A stretch of 64,000 bases of DNA, from assembly GCA_020852655.1 (NCBI GenBank), contig JADZAI010000099.1, positions 1 to 64,000 on the forward strand. The letters run 5' to 3'. The notes under the pieces were generated by a model. It did no database searches. It worked only from the letters and a program-made list of their open reading frames with translations, and had not been told where the DNA came from. Positions 29,373 to 38,838 of this stretch are shown here, one piece after another. Made by a program: the position numbers and the translations under genes. This stretch comes from Alphaproteobacteria bacterium. Lineage in GTDB: Bacteria; Pseudomonadota; Alphaproteobacteria; Micropepsales; Micropepsaceae. The stretch's first letter is position 1; each line of letters starts with the position of its first letter.

Positions 29373-29933
29373 ATGGACGGCAGCAAGGGCAGCGGCGATC
29401 TCGGGCCTCAAACGCGCCGGCGGCGGGGCGGCCAGCCGGGGAACCGCAATGCCGTGAAGACGGGCTATCGCTCGGCCGCCGCGAAGGCCGAACGGGCAAC
29501 GATCCGCGCCTTCGTGCACCGTGCGCGCCGCCTGTGCGCCCTGGCGAGGGCCGTGGCCGCATGCCGCGACGCCCGGCTCACGCGGGAGGCGCCGGCGAAA
29601 AGCGACAAACGAATGCCGGCACCCGCTGCCCCGATCGCAAAAAGCGACGAACGAATGCCGCGCGGGGTGGCGGCCGGGTCAAAAACCGACAAACGAATAC
29701 CGCCCACGCTACCGCCGGCTCCTGAAAGCGGCGCGCGAAACCCTACCCTTCTACCCGCCCCGGCTCATGGGCCGCCTGTTCGATCCATGCCGCGAGCACC
29801 GATTCCGGCTGGATGGAGCGCACCGCGGTCAGTTCGATATTCTTCCGCCGCAGGGCGCGCAGGAGGTCCGGGGCGTTGGCGGTCGCGAGCTTCGCCCGGC
29901 TGCCGAGGTCGAGCGCCTCCAGCAGCAGCGTGA
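29373..29933 (+). CDS. Hypothetical protein with GGQPGNRN motif and 14-aa tandem repeats
   Basis: A 186-residue frame preceded by a strong ribosome-binding site (GGGAGGAGGAG at 29356-29366), which supports the start at 29373. The N-terminus has RRRRGGQPGNRNAVKTGYRS, a motif common in short alphaproteobacterial hypothetical proteins, then a basic Ala/Arg helix. Residues ~76-117 are three tandem 14-residue units starting KSDKRMP, KSDERMP and KTDKRIP. The last ~60 residues overlap the opposite-strand DUF4332-like gene and look non-native, so the true C-terminus is doubtful. Confidence 0.5.
   Translation: MDGSKGSGDLGPQTRRRRGGQPGNRNAVKTGYRSAAAKAERATIRAFVHRARRLCALARAVAACRDARLTREAPAKSDKRMPAPAAPIAKSDERMPRGVAAGSKTDKRIPPTLPPAPESGARNPTLLPAPAHGPPVRSMPRAPIPAGWSAPRSVRYSSAAGRAGGPGRWRSRASPGCRGRAPPAAA
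29598..29702 (+). repeat. Three 18-bp repeats at exact 42-bp spacing
   Basis: Cores near AGCGACAAACGAATGCCG begin at 29601, 29643 and 29685. The spacing is a whole number of codons (14), and the repeats encode K-S/T-D-K/E-R-M/I-P. The spacer DNA is not conserved. The cores use AAA and CGA codons that are rare in this G+C-rich background. Confidence 0.75.
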
Positions 29934-30144
29934 CGCCCTCCACCACCTTGGGGATGCGCATCAGGTCGGCCCGCTGCGCGAGAGCCTGAAGCAGCGCCGG
30001 GTCGAGCCCCGTCGCCGCCGCCAGCTCCGCCCGTGCCGCGGCCGGGCCGGCCCGCTCCAGCAGCGCCTCGCTCGTCTCTATGCCCTGCCCCGCCAGCGCC
30101 TTCGCGGTCGCCGGCTCGATCGCTTCCATCTCGGCAATCAACAT
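29743..30144 (-). CDS. DUF4332-like helix-hairpin-helix protein
   Basis: A 133-residue protein beginning MLIAEMEAIEPATAKALAGQ; the start at 30144 follows a GAGGGGG ribosome-binding site. Two helix-hairpin-helix-like units (IEPATAKALAGQGIETSEAL; ADLMRIPKVVEGVTLLLEAL) resemble DUF4332, whose pattern includes 'ADLMRI'. Such domains often bind DNA or other partners non-specifically. The function is unknown. Confidence 0.65.
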   Translation of the reverse strand: MLIAEMEAIEPATAKALAGQGIETSEALLERAGPAAARAELAAATGLDPALLQALAQRADLMRIPKVVEGVTLLLEALDLGSRAKLATANAPDLLRALRRKNIELTAVRSIQPESVLAAWIEQAAHEPGRVEG

Positions 30145-30203
30145 CAAACCCCCTCGGCGTCCGCTTGCTGATATGTTAGCGCTCGCTGAGACGGGAGCCA
30201 AGC

Positions 30204-30290
30204 ATGTCCATCCAAGCCCAAGCCCTGGTGACGCCAGGCGACGGTCGTTTCGACCTGGAGACCATCGCCCTCGGCGACCCGGCGCACAGG
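30204..30290 (+). pseudogene. Remnant N-terminus of a zinc-type alcohol dehydrogenase
   Basis: An ATG at 30204 with upstream GGGAG opens MSIQAQALVTPGDGRFDLET followed by IALGDP, which resembles the first strands of medium-chain alcohol dehydrogenases (ALV-x-PG-x-x-F-x-LE-x-x-x-L-x-DP). Similarity stops after about 27 codons. The frame then runs into unrelated sequence and ends inside the SDR gene on the other strand. It probably marks a deletion scar between 30144 and 30334. The similarity is short, so this stays tentative. Confidence 0.45.
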
Positions 30291-30333
30291 CGCCGGGAGA
30301 CATCAAACATGTCAGCCGCCCTCCGGTCGAGCG

Positions 30334-31107
30334 CTACCGCGACGACTGGCCGTCGTCGATCTTGATATAGGTGCCGGTGACGAACTCCGACGACGGCGAG
30401 CAGAGATAGAGCAGCGTCGAATCCATCTGCGCGGGATCGCCGAGCCGCTGGCGCGGGAAGCCCTTGGTGATGTCGCCGATGCGCTGGAGCATGCCGTCCA
30501 TCATCTCCGAGGCGAAGGCGCCCGGCGCGATGGCGTTGACGTTGATGTTGAAGCGCGCCCACTCGACCGCCAGCGCCTCGGTCATGCGAATGACCGCCGC
30601 CTTCGAGATCGAATAGAGCGCCGCACCGCCGCCGCCATACTCGAACGCCGCCATCGAGGCGATGTTGACCATGCGGCCGGGCAGCTTCGCGGCCATCAGC
30701 CGGCGCGCCACCTCGCAGCACAGCAAATAGGGCGCGCGGACATTGGTGTCGAGCACGCGGTCGATGAGGTCGAGCTCCATCTTGTGGGCGCGCTGGGCGT
30801 CCGGGATGCCGGCGTTGTTGACGAGGATGGTCACGGTGCCCAGCGCCTTCTCCGCCTCGGCGACGGCATTGAAGCACTGCGCCGCGTCGGTGACGTCGAG
30901 CGCGATGGGAACGGCGGTGCCGCCGTCCGCCCTGATCTCGCCCGCCAGCTTCTCCAGCCGCTCGACGCGCCGCGCGGTGATCGCGACCTTGGCGCCCGAC
31001 GCCGCCAGCACCTTGGCGAAGCGCCAGCCGAGCCCCGAGGAGCAGCCGGTGACGAGGGCGACCTGTCCCGTCAGGTCGGTCGAGAAATTGGGCTTGGTTC
31101 GGCTCAT
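30334..31107 (-). CDS. Short-chain dehydrogenase/reductase (SDR)
   Basis: A 257-residue classical SDR. Cofactor loop TGCSSGLGWRFAK, NNAGIPDA, catalytic Ser in VNIASMAAFE, and YSISK with the catalytic Tyr-Lys. The Arg-rich region ITARRVERL after strand 2 suggests NADP(H). It probably interconverts a hydroxyl and a keto group in the catabolic cluster. It is divergent from the CoA-transferase gene. Confidence 0.9.
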   Translation of the reverse strand: MSRTKPNFSTDLTGQVALVTGCSSGLGWRFAKVLAASGAKVAITARRVERLEKLAGEIRADGGTAVPIALDVTDAAQCFNAVAEAEKALGTVTILVNNAGIPDAQRAHKMELDLIDRVLDTNVRAPYLLCCEVARRLMAAKLPGRMVNIASMAAFEYGGGGAALYSISKAAVIRMTEALAVEWARFNINVNAIAPGAFASEMMDGMLQRIGDITKGFPRQRLGDPAQMDSTLLYLCSPSSEFVTGTYIKIDDGQSSR

Positions 31108-31263
31108 GGGCAGCTCCTCCTGAGATATCTGTGGGGGCGGACCCTAGCCGCCCCCCGCCCGCCAACTCAATGCGCACGCCTGTCGCTTTTTCGCGGCGGC
31201 GATGTCTACACTTCCAGGCATCCGGGCGGACACGGCCCACAGAAAAATCCGGGAGGACCGCAC

Positions 31264-32469
31264 ATGGCTGCGGGATTGTTTGAGGACCTGCTCGTCATCG
31301 ACTGCGCGAGCTTCATCGCCGGCCCGGCCGCCGCGACGATCATGGCCGATTTCGGCGCGCGGGTGATCAAGGTCGAGCCGCCCGGGATGGGCGACAGCTA
31401 TCGCCAGTTCCGCTACATGACCGGCTCGCCCAAGGCCGAGATGGACTATGGCTGGGTGCTCGACAACCGGAACAAGGAGAGCCTCGCGCTCGACCTCAAG
31501 CAGCCGGAGGCGCGCGCGATCCTGGAAGATCTGCTGCGCAAGGCCGACGTCTTCATCACCAATTTTCCTGGACCCGTGCGCGACAAGCTGAAGCTGCGCG
31601 CCGAAGACCTGATGCCGCTCAACGACCGGCTGATCTATGCCTCCATCACGCCCTACGGCGAATTCGGCCCCGACAAGGACCGCACCGGCTACGACACGAC
31701 CGCCTGGTGGGCGCGCTCCGGCCTGATGGACCACGTCCGCGCCGCGCCCGACCTGCCGCCCGGCTTCTCGACGCCCGGCATGGGCGATCATCCGACCGCC
31801 ACGGCGCTCTATGCCGGCATCGTCAGCGCGCTCTACCGCCGCATGAAGACCGGCAAGGGCGACCACGTCACGACCTCGCTGCTCGCCAACGGCCTCTGGT
31901 CGAACGGCGTGCTGCTCCAGGCCGCGCTGTGCGGCGCCGATCTCTACGCGCCGCGCGACCGCAGCGCCCTCGCCAACCTGTATCGCTGCCGCTGCGGCCG
32001 CTGGTTCATCCTCGCCATCATCAACGACACGCGCGACTGGCCGCGCCTGCTCGCCTGCCTCGGCGTAGAGGCATGGGCCGACGATCCGCGCTTTGCCACC
32101 TCGGAACTGCGCAAGGCCAACGTCGCCGACCTCGCCGCCCGGATGAGCGAGCTCTTCGGCACCGACGATTTCAGCGTCTGGGGCGCCCGCCTCGCCGCCG
32201 CCGGCATCCCGATCGGCCATATCGGCCGCACCGTCGACCATTTCGAGGATGCCCAGGTTGCCGCGAACGCGTTCCTGAAACCCATTTCGGACCAGCCGGA
32301 GCTCCGCACCATCGACAGCCCCGTCCGGCTGGACGGCATCGCCAAGTCCGAACCGCGGCTCGCCCCCGACATCGGCCAGCACAGCGCCGCGATTCTCGCG
32401 GAACTCGGCCTTTCCCGGGACGAAATCGACCGCCTCGCCGCCCAGGGCGCCGTCGGCCTTTCGGGCTGA
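31264..32469 (+). CDS. Class III (CaiB/BaiF) CoA-transferase
   Basis: A 401-residue family III CoA-transferase. The start at 31264 follows GGGAGGA (31251-31257). Motifs: LLVIDCASFIAGPAAATIMA, GARVIKVEPPG, NRNKESLALDLKQPEA, and TPGMGDHPTA with the catalytic Asp. It moves CoA between carboxylic acids and would activate an acid intermediate for beta-oxidation. The substrate is unknown. Confidence 0.92.
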   Translation: MAAGLFEDLLVIDCASFIAGPAAATIMADFGARVIKVEPPGMGDSYRQFRYMTGSPKAEMDYGWVLDNRNKESLALDLKQPEARAILEDLLRKADVFITNFPGPVRDKLKLRAEDLMPLNDRLIYASITPYGEFGPDKDRTGYDTTAWWARSGLMDHVRAAPDLPPGFSTPGMGDHPTATALYAGIVSALYRRMKTGKGDHVTTSLLANGLWSNGVLLQAALCGADLYAPRDRSALANLYRCRCGRWFILAIINDTRDWPRLLACLGVEAWADDPRFATSELRKANVADLAARMSELFGTDDFSVWGARLAAAGIPIGHIGRTVDHFEDAQVAANAFLKPISDQPELRTIDSPVRLDGIAKSEPRLAPDIGQHSAAILAELGLSRDEIDRLAAQGAVGLSG

Positions 32470-32579
32470 CGGCGAAGGATTGGCGCGGGCAGCCGCGGCC
32501 ATTGCGCGGCGCCGGACCCTTCGCTAGCGTTGAAACACGATATAAAAATCGTCAATCGACGCATTGCCGGAGGAAGGTC

Positions 32580-34397
<1,818 letters not shown>

Positions 34398-34418
34398 GGC
34401 GGTTCTCGTTCAGGCAAG

Positions 34419-34501
34419 CCGTACGCATGCGCGAGCATTGCGTACGGGTCGCCGTGTTCGAGCCCGAGCCGGCTCCGCATTGACGGCGCCTTGGGCGCCG
34501 T
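34419..34501. other. Two hairpins between BVMO and acyl-CoA dehydrogenase genes
   Basis: CCGTACGCA (34419-34427) pairs with TGCGTACGG (34439-34447), and ACGGCGCC (34483-34490) pairs with GGCGCCGT (34494-34501) around a 3-nt loop. Neither is followed by a T-run. They may attenuate or stabilise the transcript between the two co-directional genes. Confidence 0.45.
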
Positions 34502-34529
34502 TGCATGAGAACCCGATGGGGAAACGCCG

Positions 34530-35732
34530 ATGAATCTTGATCTTACGCCCGAAGAAGCCGCCTTCCGCGACGAAGTACGGACATTCCTGGAAGAGAACCT
34601 GCCGCCGCTGCTGCGCGAATCCGGCCAGCTCACGGTCAGCGCCTTTACCGACAAGGACTTCAACCTTCCCTGGCACAAGATCCTCTACAAGAAAGGCTGG
34701 GTCGCGCCGACCTGGCCGGTGGAATATGGCGGCACCGGCTGGACCGAGATGCAGCGCTATATCTGGTCGTCGGAATGCGCCCGCATCGGTACGCCCGCGC
34801 TCTCGCCGATGGGCCTCAGGATGGTCGGCCCGGTCATCATGCGCTACGGCACGCCGGAGCAGAAAGCCTTCTATCTGCCGCGCATCCTCGCCGGTGAGGA
34901 TTACTGGTGCCAGGGCTATTCCGAGCCCGGTTCGGGCTCCGACCTCGCTGCACTCCAGCTTCGCGCGGTCAGCGACGGCGACGACTATGTGCTGAACGGC
35001 ACCAAGATCTGGACGACCCACGCGCATTTCGCGAACCGCATGTTCTGCCTGGTGCGCACCTCGACCGAGGGCAAGCGCCAGGAAGGCATCTCCTTCGTGC
35101 TCCTGGAGATGTCGAGCCCCGGCCTCACCGTGAAGCCGATCATCACGATGGCGGGCGACCACGAGGTGAACCAGGTCTTCTTCGACAATGTCCGCGTGCC
35201 CAAGGCGAACCGCATCGGCGAGGAGAACCAGGGCTGGACGGTTGCCAAATATCTCCTGGAATTCGAGCGCGGCGGCGGTTCGGGCGCGGGGCTGAAGCGT
35301 GGCCTCCAGCGCGTGCGCGAGATGGCATCTAAGGAACGCAGCGACGGCGGCGTGCCGCTGAGCGACGATCCCGCCTTCCAGACCAAGCTCGCCGCCATGG
35401 GCGTGCGCCTCGAAGCGATCGAGATGGCCGAGCATCGCGTGATGTCGGCCCTCTCGGCCGGCAAGAATCCGGGGCCGGCCTCATCGATGCTGAAGGTGCA
35501 GGGCACCGAGGCGATGCAGGCAATCGACGAACTCGCGATCGAGGCGGCAGGCGTCTACAGCGCCCCCGACCAGAAGGACGCGCGCCATCCCGGCTCGAAT
35601 GTCGAATCGATCGGCCCGCGCTACGCCCTCACCGCCATGCCGCGCTACCTCAACAATCGCGCCGGCTCCATCTACGGCGGCTCCAACGAAATCCAGCGCG
35701 ACATCATGTCGAAGCTGGTGCTTGGGCTCTGA
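34530..35732 (+). CDS. Acyl-CoA dehydrogenase
   Basis: A 400-residue FAD-dependent acyl-CoA dehydrogenase, performing alpha,beta-desaturation of an acyl-CoA with electrons passed to ETF. Motifs: WCQGYSEPGSGSDLAALQLR (flavin/substrate loop), ITMAGDHEVNQVFFDNVRVP, and C-terminal SIYGGSNEIQRDIMSKLVLG. The unusually long 'GTKIWTTHAHFANRMFCLVR' central strand is typical of the large soluble subfamily seen in aromatic, terpene and steroid catabolic clusters. Confidence 0.93.
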   Translation: MNLDLTPEEAAFRDEVRTFLEENLPPLLRESGQLTVSAFTDKDFNLPWHKILYKKGWVAPTWPVEYGGTGWTEMQRYIWSSECARIGTPALSPMGLRMVGPVIMRYGTPEQKAFYLPRILAGEDYWCQGYSEPGSGSDLAALQLRAVSDGDDYVLNGTKIWTTHAHFANRMFCLVRTSTEGKRQEGISFVLLEMSSPGLTVKPIITMAGDHEVNQVFFDNVRVPKANRIGEENQGWTVAKYLLEFERGGGSGAGLKRGLQRVREMASKERSDGGVPLSDDPAFQTKLAAMGVRLEAIEMAEHRVMSALSAGKNPGPASSMLKVQGTEAMQAIDELAIEAAGVYSAPDQKDARHPGSNVESIGPRYALTAMPRYLNNRAGSIYGGSNEIQRDIMSKLVLGL

Positions 35733-35744
35733 CCACATCGGTCA

Positions 35745-35914
35745 TTCTCGGGGCGCCCGCCGAAGGCGCGCGAACCCGAGAACCCCTGCCGTGACGGCTG
35801 GACTGAACAAGCGGTCCGGAATACGGCACTGAGCGTAAGTCCTGGCCGCCGGCTGCACAGACAGCTCACGGCATGGTTCCTTGGGTCTCGGCGGCTACGC
35901 CGGCTCGCCCAAGG
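35745..35914. repeat. REP-like palindromes in the gap before the acyl-CoA synthetase gene
   Basis: Within the 267-bp gap 35733-35999 there are two inverted repeats: TTCTCGGG/CCCGAGAA (35745-35752, 35775-35782) and CCTTGGG/CCCAAGG (35879-35885, 35908-35914). The second encloses GGCGGCTACGCC and is followed by ATGACA. Both have the look of dispersed intergenic palindromes of Alphaproteobacteria. No gene is seen in the gap. Confidence 0.5.
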
Positions 35915-35999
35915 ATGACAGCCGAGGGTCAGGCGTCTTGCGCCTCGCCCCCCAACGGCCCAACACTTCGCCGCACAAAATCACACGCACGGAAACGCC

Positions 36000-37736
36000 A
36001 TGGCCGAGTTCCAATTTCCGCCGGGCTGGCCCAAGGCCAGCATCGCCGAGACCTACAAAATCCTCACCGCCCCGGGCGCGCCCTTCGAGATGGAAGAGGC
36101 GGTCGTCCGCGGCAACAGCTTCCGCGTCTACAAGAACGCCCGGCCGCATCTCCGCGCGCTTTACGACGAGGGCGTGAACTTCGCCGAGCGCGAGTTCATC
36201 GCCTATGAGGGCGAGTCGATCACCTATGGCGAACACTGGCGCGCCGCGAACGCGCTGGGCCGCGTATTGCTGGAGCGCTACGGCATCAGGAAGGGCGACC
36301 GCATCGTCAACGCGATGCGCAACCTGCCGGAATGGTCGATCGTCTTCTGGGCCAGCGTGGCGATCGGCGCCGTCGCCGTGCCGCTGAACGCCTGGGGCCT
36401 CGGTCCCGATCTCGCCTACGGCATCAAGGATTCCGGCGCCACGGTCGCCATCCTCGATGCCGAGCGCCTCGACCGGCTGCGCCCGCATATCGGCGAACTC
36501 GGCGGCGTGAAGCTGATCGTCGTGCGCCCGACGGCGGGGCAGGACGACATTCCCTCGCTGGAAAGCCTCATCGGCAAGCAATCGGATTACGCGAAACTGC
36601 CGGGCGAGCCGCTGCCCGACCCCAAGCTCGCCACCGACGACAACGCGACGATCTTCTACACCTCCGGCACGACCGGCCAGGCGAAGGGTGTGCTCGGCAC
36701 CCACCGCAACATCATGACCAATCTCGTGACGCTGGGCTTCTCTGGCGCGCGGGCCTTCGTGCGCCGCGGCGAGCCCGTGCCGGCGCCCGACCCGAACGCG
36801 CCGCAGCAGGTGATGCTGCTGCCGGTGCCGTTCTTCCATGTCACTGGCTGCCATTCCGTGCTGGTGCCGACCTATGCCGCCGGCAACAAGCTGGTGCTGA
36901 TGCACAAGTGGAATGCCGACCGCGCCTGCGAGCTGATCGAGGAGCACAAGGTCAACGCGACCACCGGCGTGCCGACGATGATCTGGCAGTTGCTGGATTC
37001 GCCGGAGTTCGAACGCCGCGACCATTCCAGCGTCACCGCCATCACCTATGGCGGCGCCGCGGCGGCGCCCGAACTGGCGCAGCGCGTGATGCGGCTCTTC
37101 CCCGGCACGCTGCCCGGCCAGGGCTATGGCGCGACCGAAACCTCGTCGGTCTCCACCTCGAACGGCGCCGAGGACTACCAGGCGAAGCCGCAGAGCGTCG
37201 GCATTCCGGTGCCGATCGCCGATCTGCGCGTCACCAATGCCGACGATCAGGTCCTGCCGCAGGGCGAGGTCGGCGAATTGTGGATCCACGGCTGCCATGT
37301 CGCGGTCGAATACTGGAACAAGCCGGAGCAGACGGCGCGCGCCTTCCAGAACGGCTGGTACCGCACCGGCGATGTGGTGCGCATCGACGAGGAGGGTTTC
37401 GTCTATCTCCTCGACCGGGCCCGCGACATGCTGATCCGCGGCGGCGAAAACATCTACTGCGTCGAGATCGAGGACGCGCTGATGGCCCATCCCGACGTCA
37501 TCGACGCCGCGGTCGTCGGCCTGCCGCACAAGATCCTGGGCGAAGAGGTCGCTGCGATCGTCCGCCTGAAGCGCGGCGCGAAGACCGACGACGCCAGCAT
37601 CAAGGCCCATGTCGGCCGCCTGCTGCCGGCCTACAAGGTGCCCGTCCTCGTCGAATTCCGCGACGACGAACTCCCCCGCAACGCCAGCGGCAAGATCCTG
37701 AAGACCCAACTGCGCCAGGAGCTGAAGAAGGACTGA
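36000..37736 (+). CDS. Acyl-CoA synthetase (AMP-forming)
   Basis: A 578-residue ANL-superfamily ligase activating a carboxylic acid with ATP and CoA. P-loop TIFYTSGTTGQAKGV, YGATETSS, the hinge region YRTGDVVRIDEEGFVYLLDR, and the C-terminal catalytic lysine in PRNASGKILKTQLR. It lies downstream of BVMO and acyl-CoA dehydrogenase genes, as expected for side-chain or ring-acid activation. A start ATG at 36000 gives MAEFQFPPGWPKAS. Confidence 0.93.
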   Translation: MAEFQFPPGWPKASIAETYKILTAPGAPFEMEEAVVRGNSFRVYKNARPHLRALYDEGVNFAEREFIAYEGESITYGEHWRAANALGRVLLERYGIRKGDRIVNAMRNLPEWSIVFWASVAIGAVAVPLNAWGLGPDLAYGIKDSGATVAILDAERLDRLRPHIGELGGVKLIVVRPTAGQDDIPSLESLIGKQSDYAKLPGEPLPDPKLATDDNATIFYTSGTTGQAKGVLGTHRNIMTNLVTLGFSGARAFVRRGEPVPAPDPNAPQQVMLLPVPFFHVTGCHSVLVPTYAAGNKLVLMHKWNADRACELIEEHKVNATTGVPTMIWQLLDSPEFERRDHSSVTAITYGGAAAAPELAQRVMRLFPGTLPGQGYGATETSSVSTSNGAEDYQAKPQSVGIPVPIADLRVTNADDQVLPQGEVGELWIHGCHVAVEYWNKPEQTARAFQNGWYRTGDVVRIDEEGFVYLLDRARDMLIRGGENIYCVEIEDALMAHPDVIDAAVVGLPHKILGEEVAAIVRLKRGAKTDDASIKAHVGRLLPAYKVPVLVEFRDDELPRNASGKILKTQLRQELKKD

Positions 37737-37741
37737 ACGCC

Positions 37742-38554
37742 ATGTCCCAGGCATCGTCGCAATTCACCGGCGGCATTCCCGAGAGTTACGATGCCTGCCT
37801 CGGTCCCGTTCTTTTCACCGGCTACGCGGACGATATCGCCGCCCGCGCCGCCGCGTCCCCGGCAAGCGATGTTCTCGAACTCGCGGCAGGCACCGGCATC
37901 GTCACGCGACAACTGCGCAACAGGCTGACGACGGCCGCGCGACTGACGGCGACGGACCTCAACGCGCCGATGCTGGCGATCGCGAAGCGCAAATTCACGG
38001 ATGGCGAGGCGGTCGACTTCCGGCTGGCGGACGCGATGGCGCTGCCCTTCGATGACAGTGCCTTCGACCTCATCGTCTGTCAGTTCGGCGTCATGTTCTT
38101 CCCGGACAAGGTCGCGGCTTTCCGTGAAGCGCGGCGCGTGCTGAAGCCGGGCGGGCGCTATCTTCTCAATGTCTGGGCGCCGATCGAGGCCAACCCCTTC
38201 GCCGATATCGCCAGCCGCGTCGGCGCCGAGATTTTCCCGGACAACCCGCCCATCTTCTACCGCGTCCCCTTCGGCTACGCCGACATCGATGCCGTCAGCG
38301 CCGACGTCGCGAAAGCCGGCCTCCGCGTTGCGAATGTCGAACGCGTCAGGCTGGACCGGCCTGTGAAGGACTGGTCCGCCTTCGCCCGCGGCCTCGTCCA
38401 CGGCAACCCCCTCATCGCCGAAATCGAATCCCGCGGCGCCGCCTCGGCCGATGCCGTCGTCGCCCGCATGTCGGCGGCCCTGCGCGAACGCTTCGGTGCG
38501 GACGCAATCTCGATGCCGCTCGAGGCCATCGTTTTTGACGTGCGCCGCGACTGA
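37742..38554 (+). CDS. SAM-dependent class I methyltransferase
   Basis: A 270-residue methyltransferase of the UbiE/Methyltransf_11 type. Motif I VLELAAGTGIVTRQL, acidic motif II (TATDLNAPML), motif III-like FRLADAMALPFDDSAFDLIV, and VLKPGGRYLLNVW. It starts 5 bp after the acyl-CoA synthetase stop, so the two are co-transcribed. The substrate is unknown. Confidence 0.9.
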   Translation: MSQASSQFTGGIPESYDACLGPVLFTGYADDIAARAAASPASDVLELAAGTGIVTRQLRNRLTTAARLTATDLNAPMLAIAKRKFTDGEAVDFRLADAMALPFDDSAFDLIVCQFGVMFFPDKVAAFREARRVLKPGGRYLLNVWAPIEANPFADIASRVGAEIFPDNPPIFYRVPFGYADIDAVSADVAKAGLRVANVERVRLDRPVKDWSAFARGLVHGNPLIAEIESRGAASADAVVARMSAALRERFGADAISMPLEAIVFDVRRD

Positions 38555-38838
38555 GTCCGGCGCCTCCCTATGTCATGATAGGAATATGGGCTTGATTTGT
38601 AGCCGGACGGTCCTATCTAGGGGCGTTGTCGGGAGCTCGTCAAAAGGGGGGCGTGGTATGGCAGAATCAAAAACAACCGCCCCCGCGGCAGCGCCCGGCG
38701 CTTGCCTTGTCCGCAGATCGGCCGAGTTATCCACAGGCCGAACACGAAAAAGGGAGAAAGTGGAAAAAGAATGGTACGCGGCACGCATGATGCGCCGGAC
38801 CAGAGCGAGCGAATGGACCAGCGCTTCGGACATAGCGC
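38555..38838. other. Intergenic region with a consensus DnaA box
   Basis: 284 bp without a convincing gene. It contains the perfect DnaA-box 9-mer TTATCCACA at 38727-38735 and A-rich tracts near 38664 and 38747-38770. Short frames exist on both strands, for example an ATG at 38658 preceded by GGGGGG, but none has recognisable content. Confidence 0.5.

Noticed and set aside
29598-29702. CRISPR-like array
   Set aside because: Only three 18-bp units, in frame with a coding sequence and encoding a peptide repeat; no cas gene is nearby.
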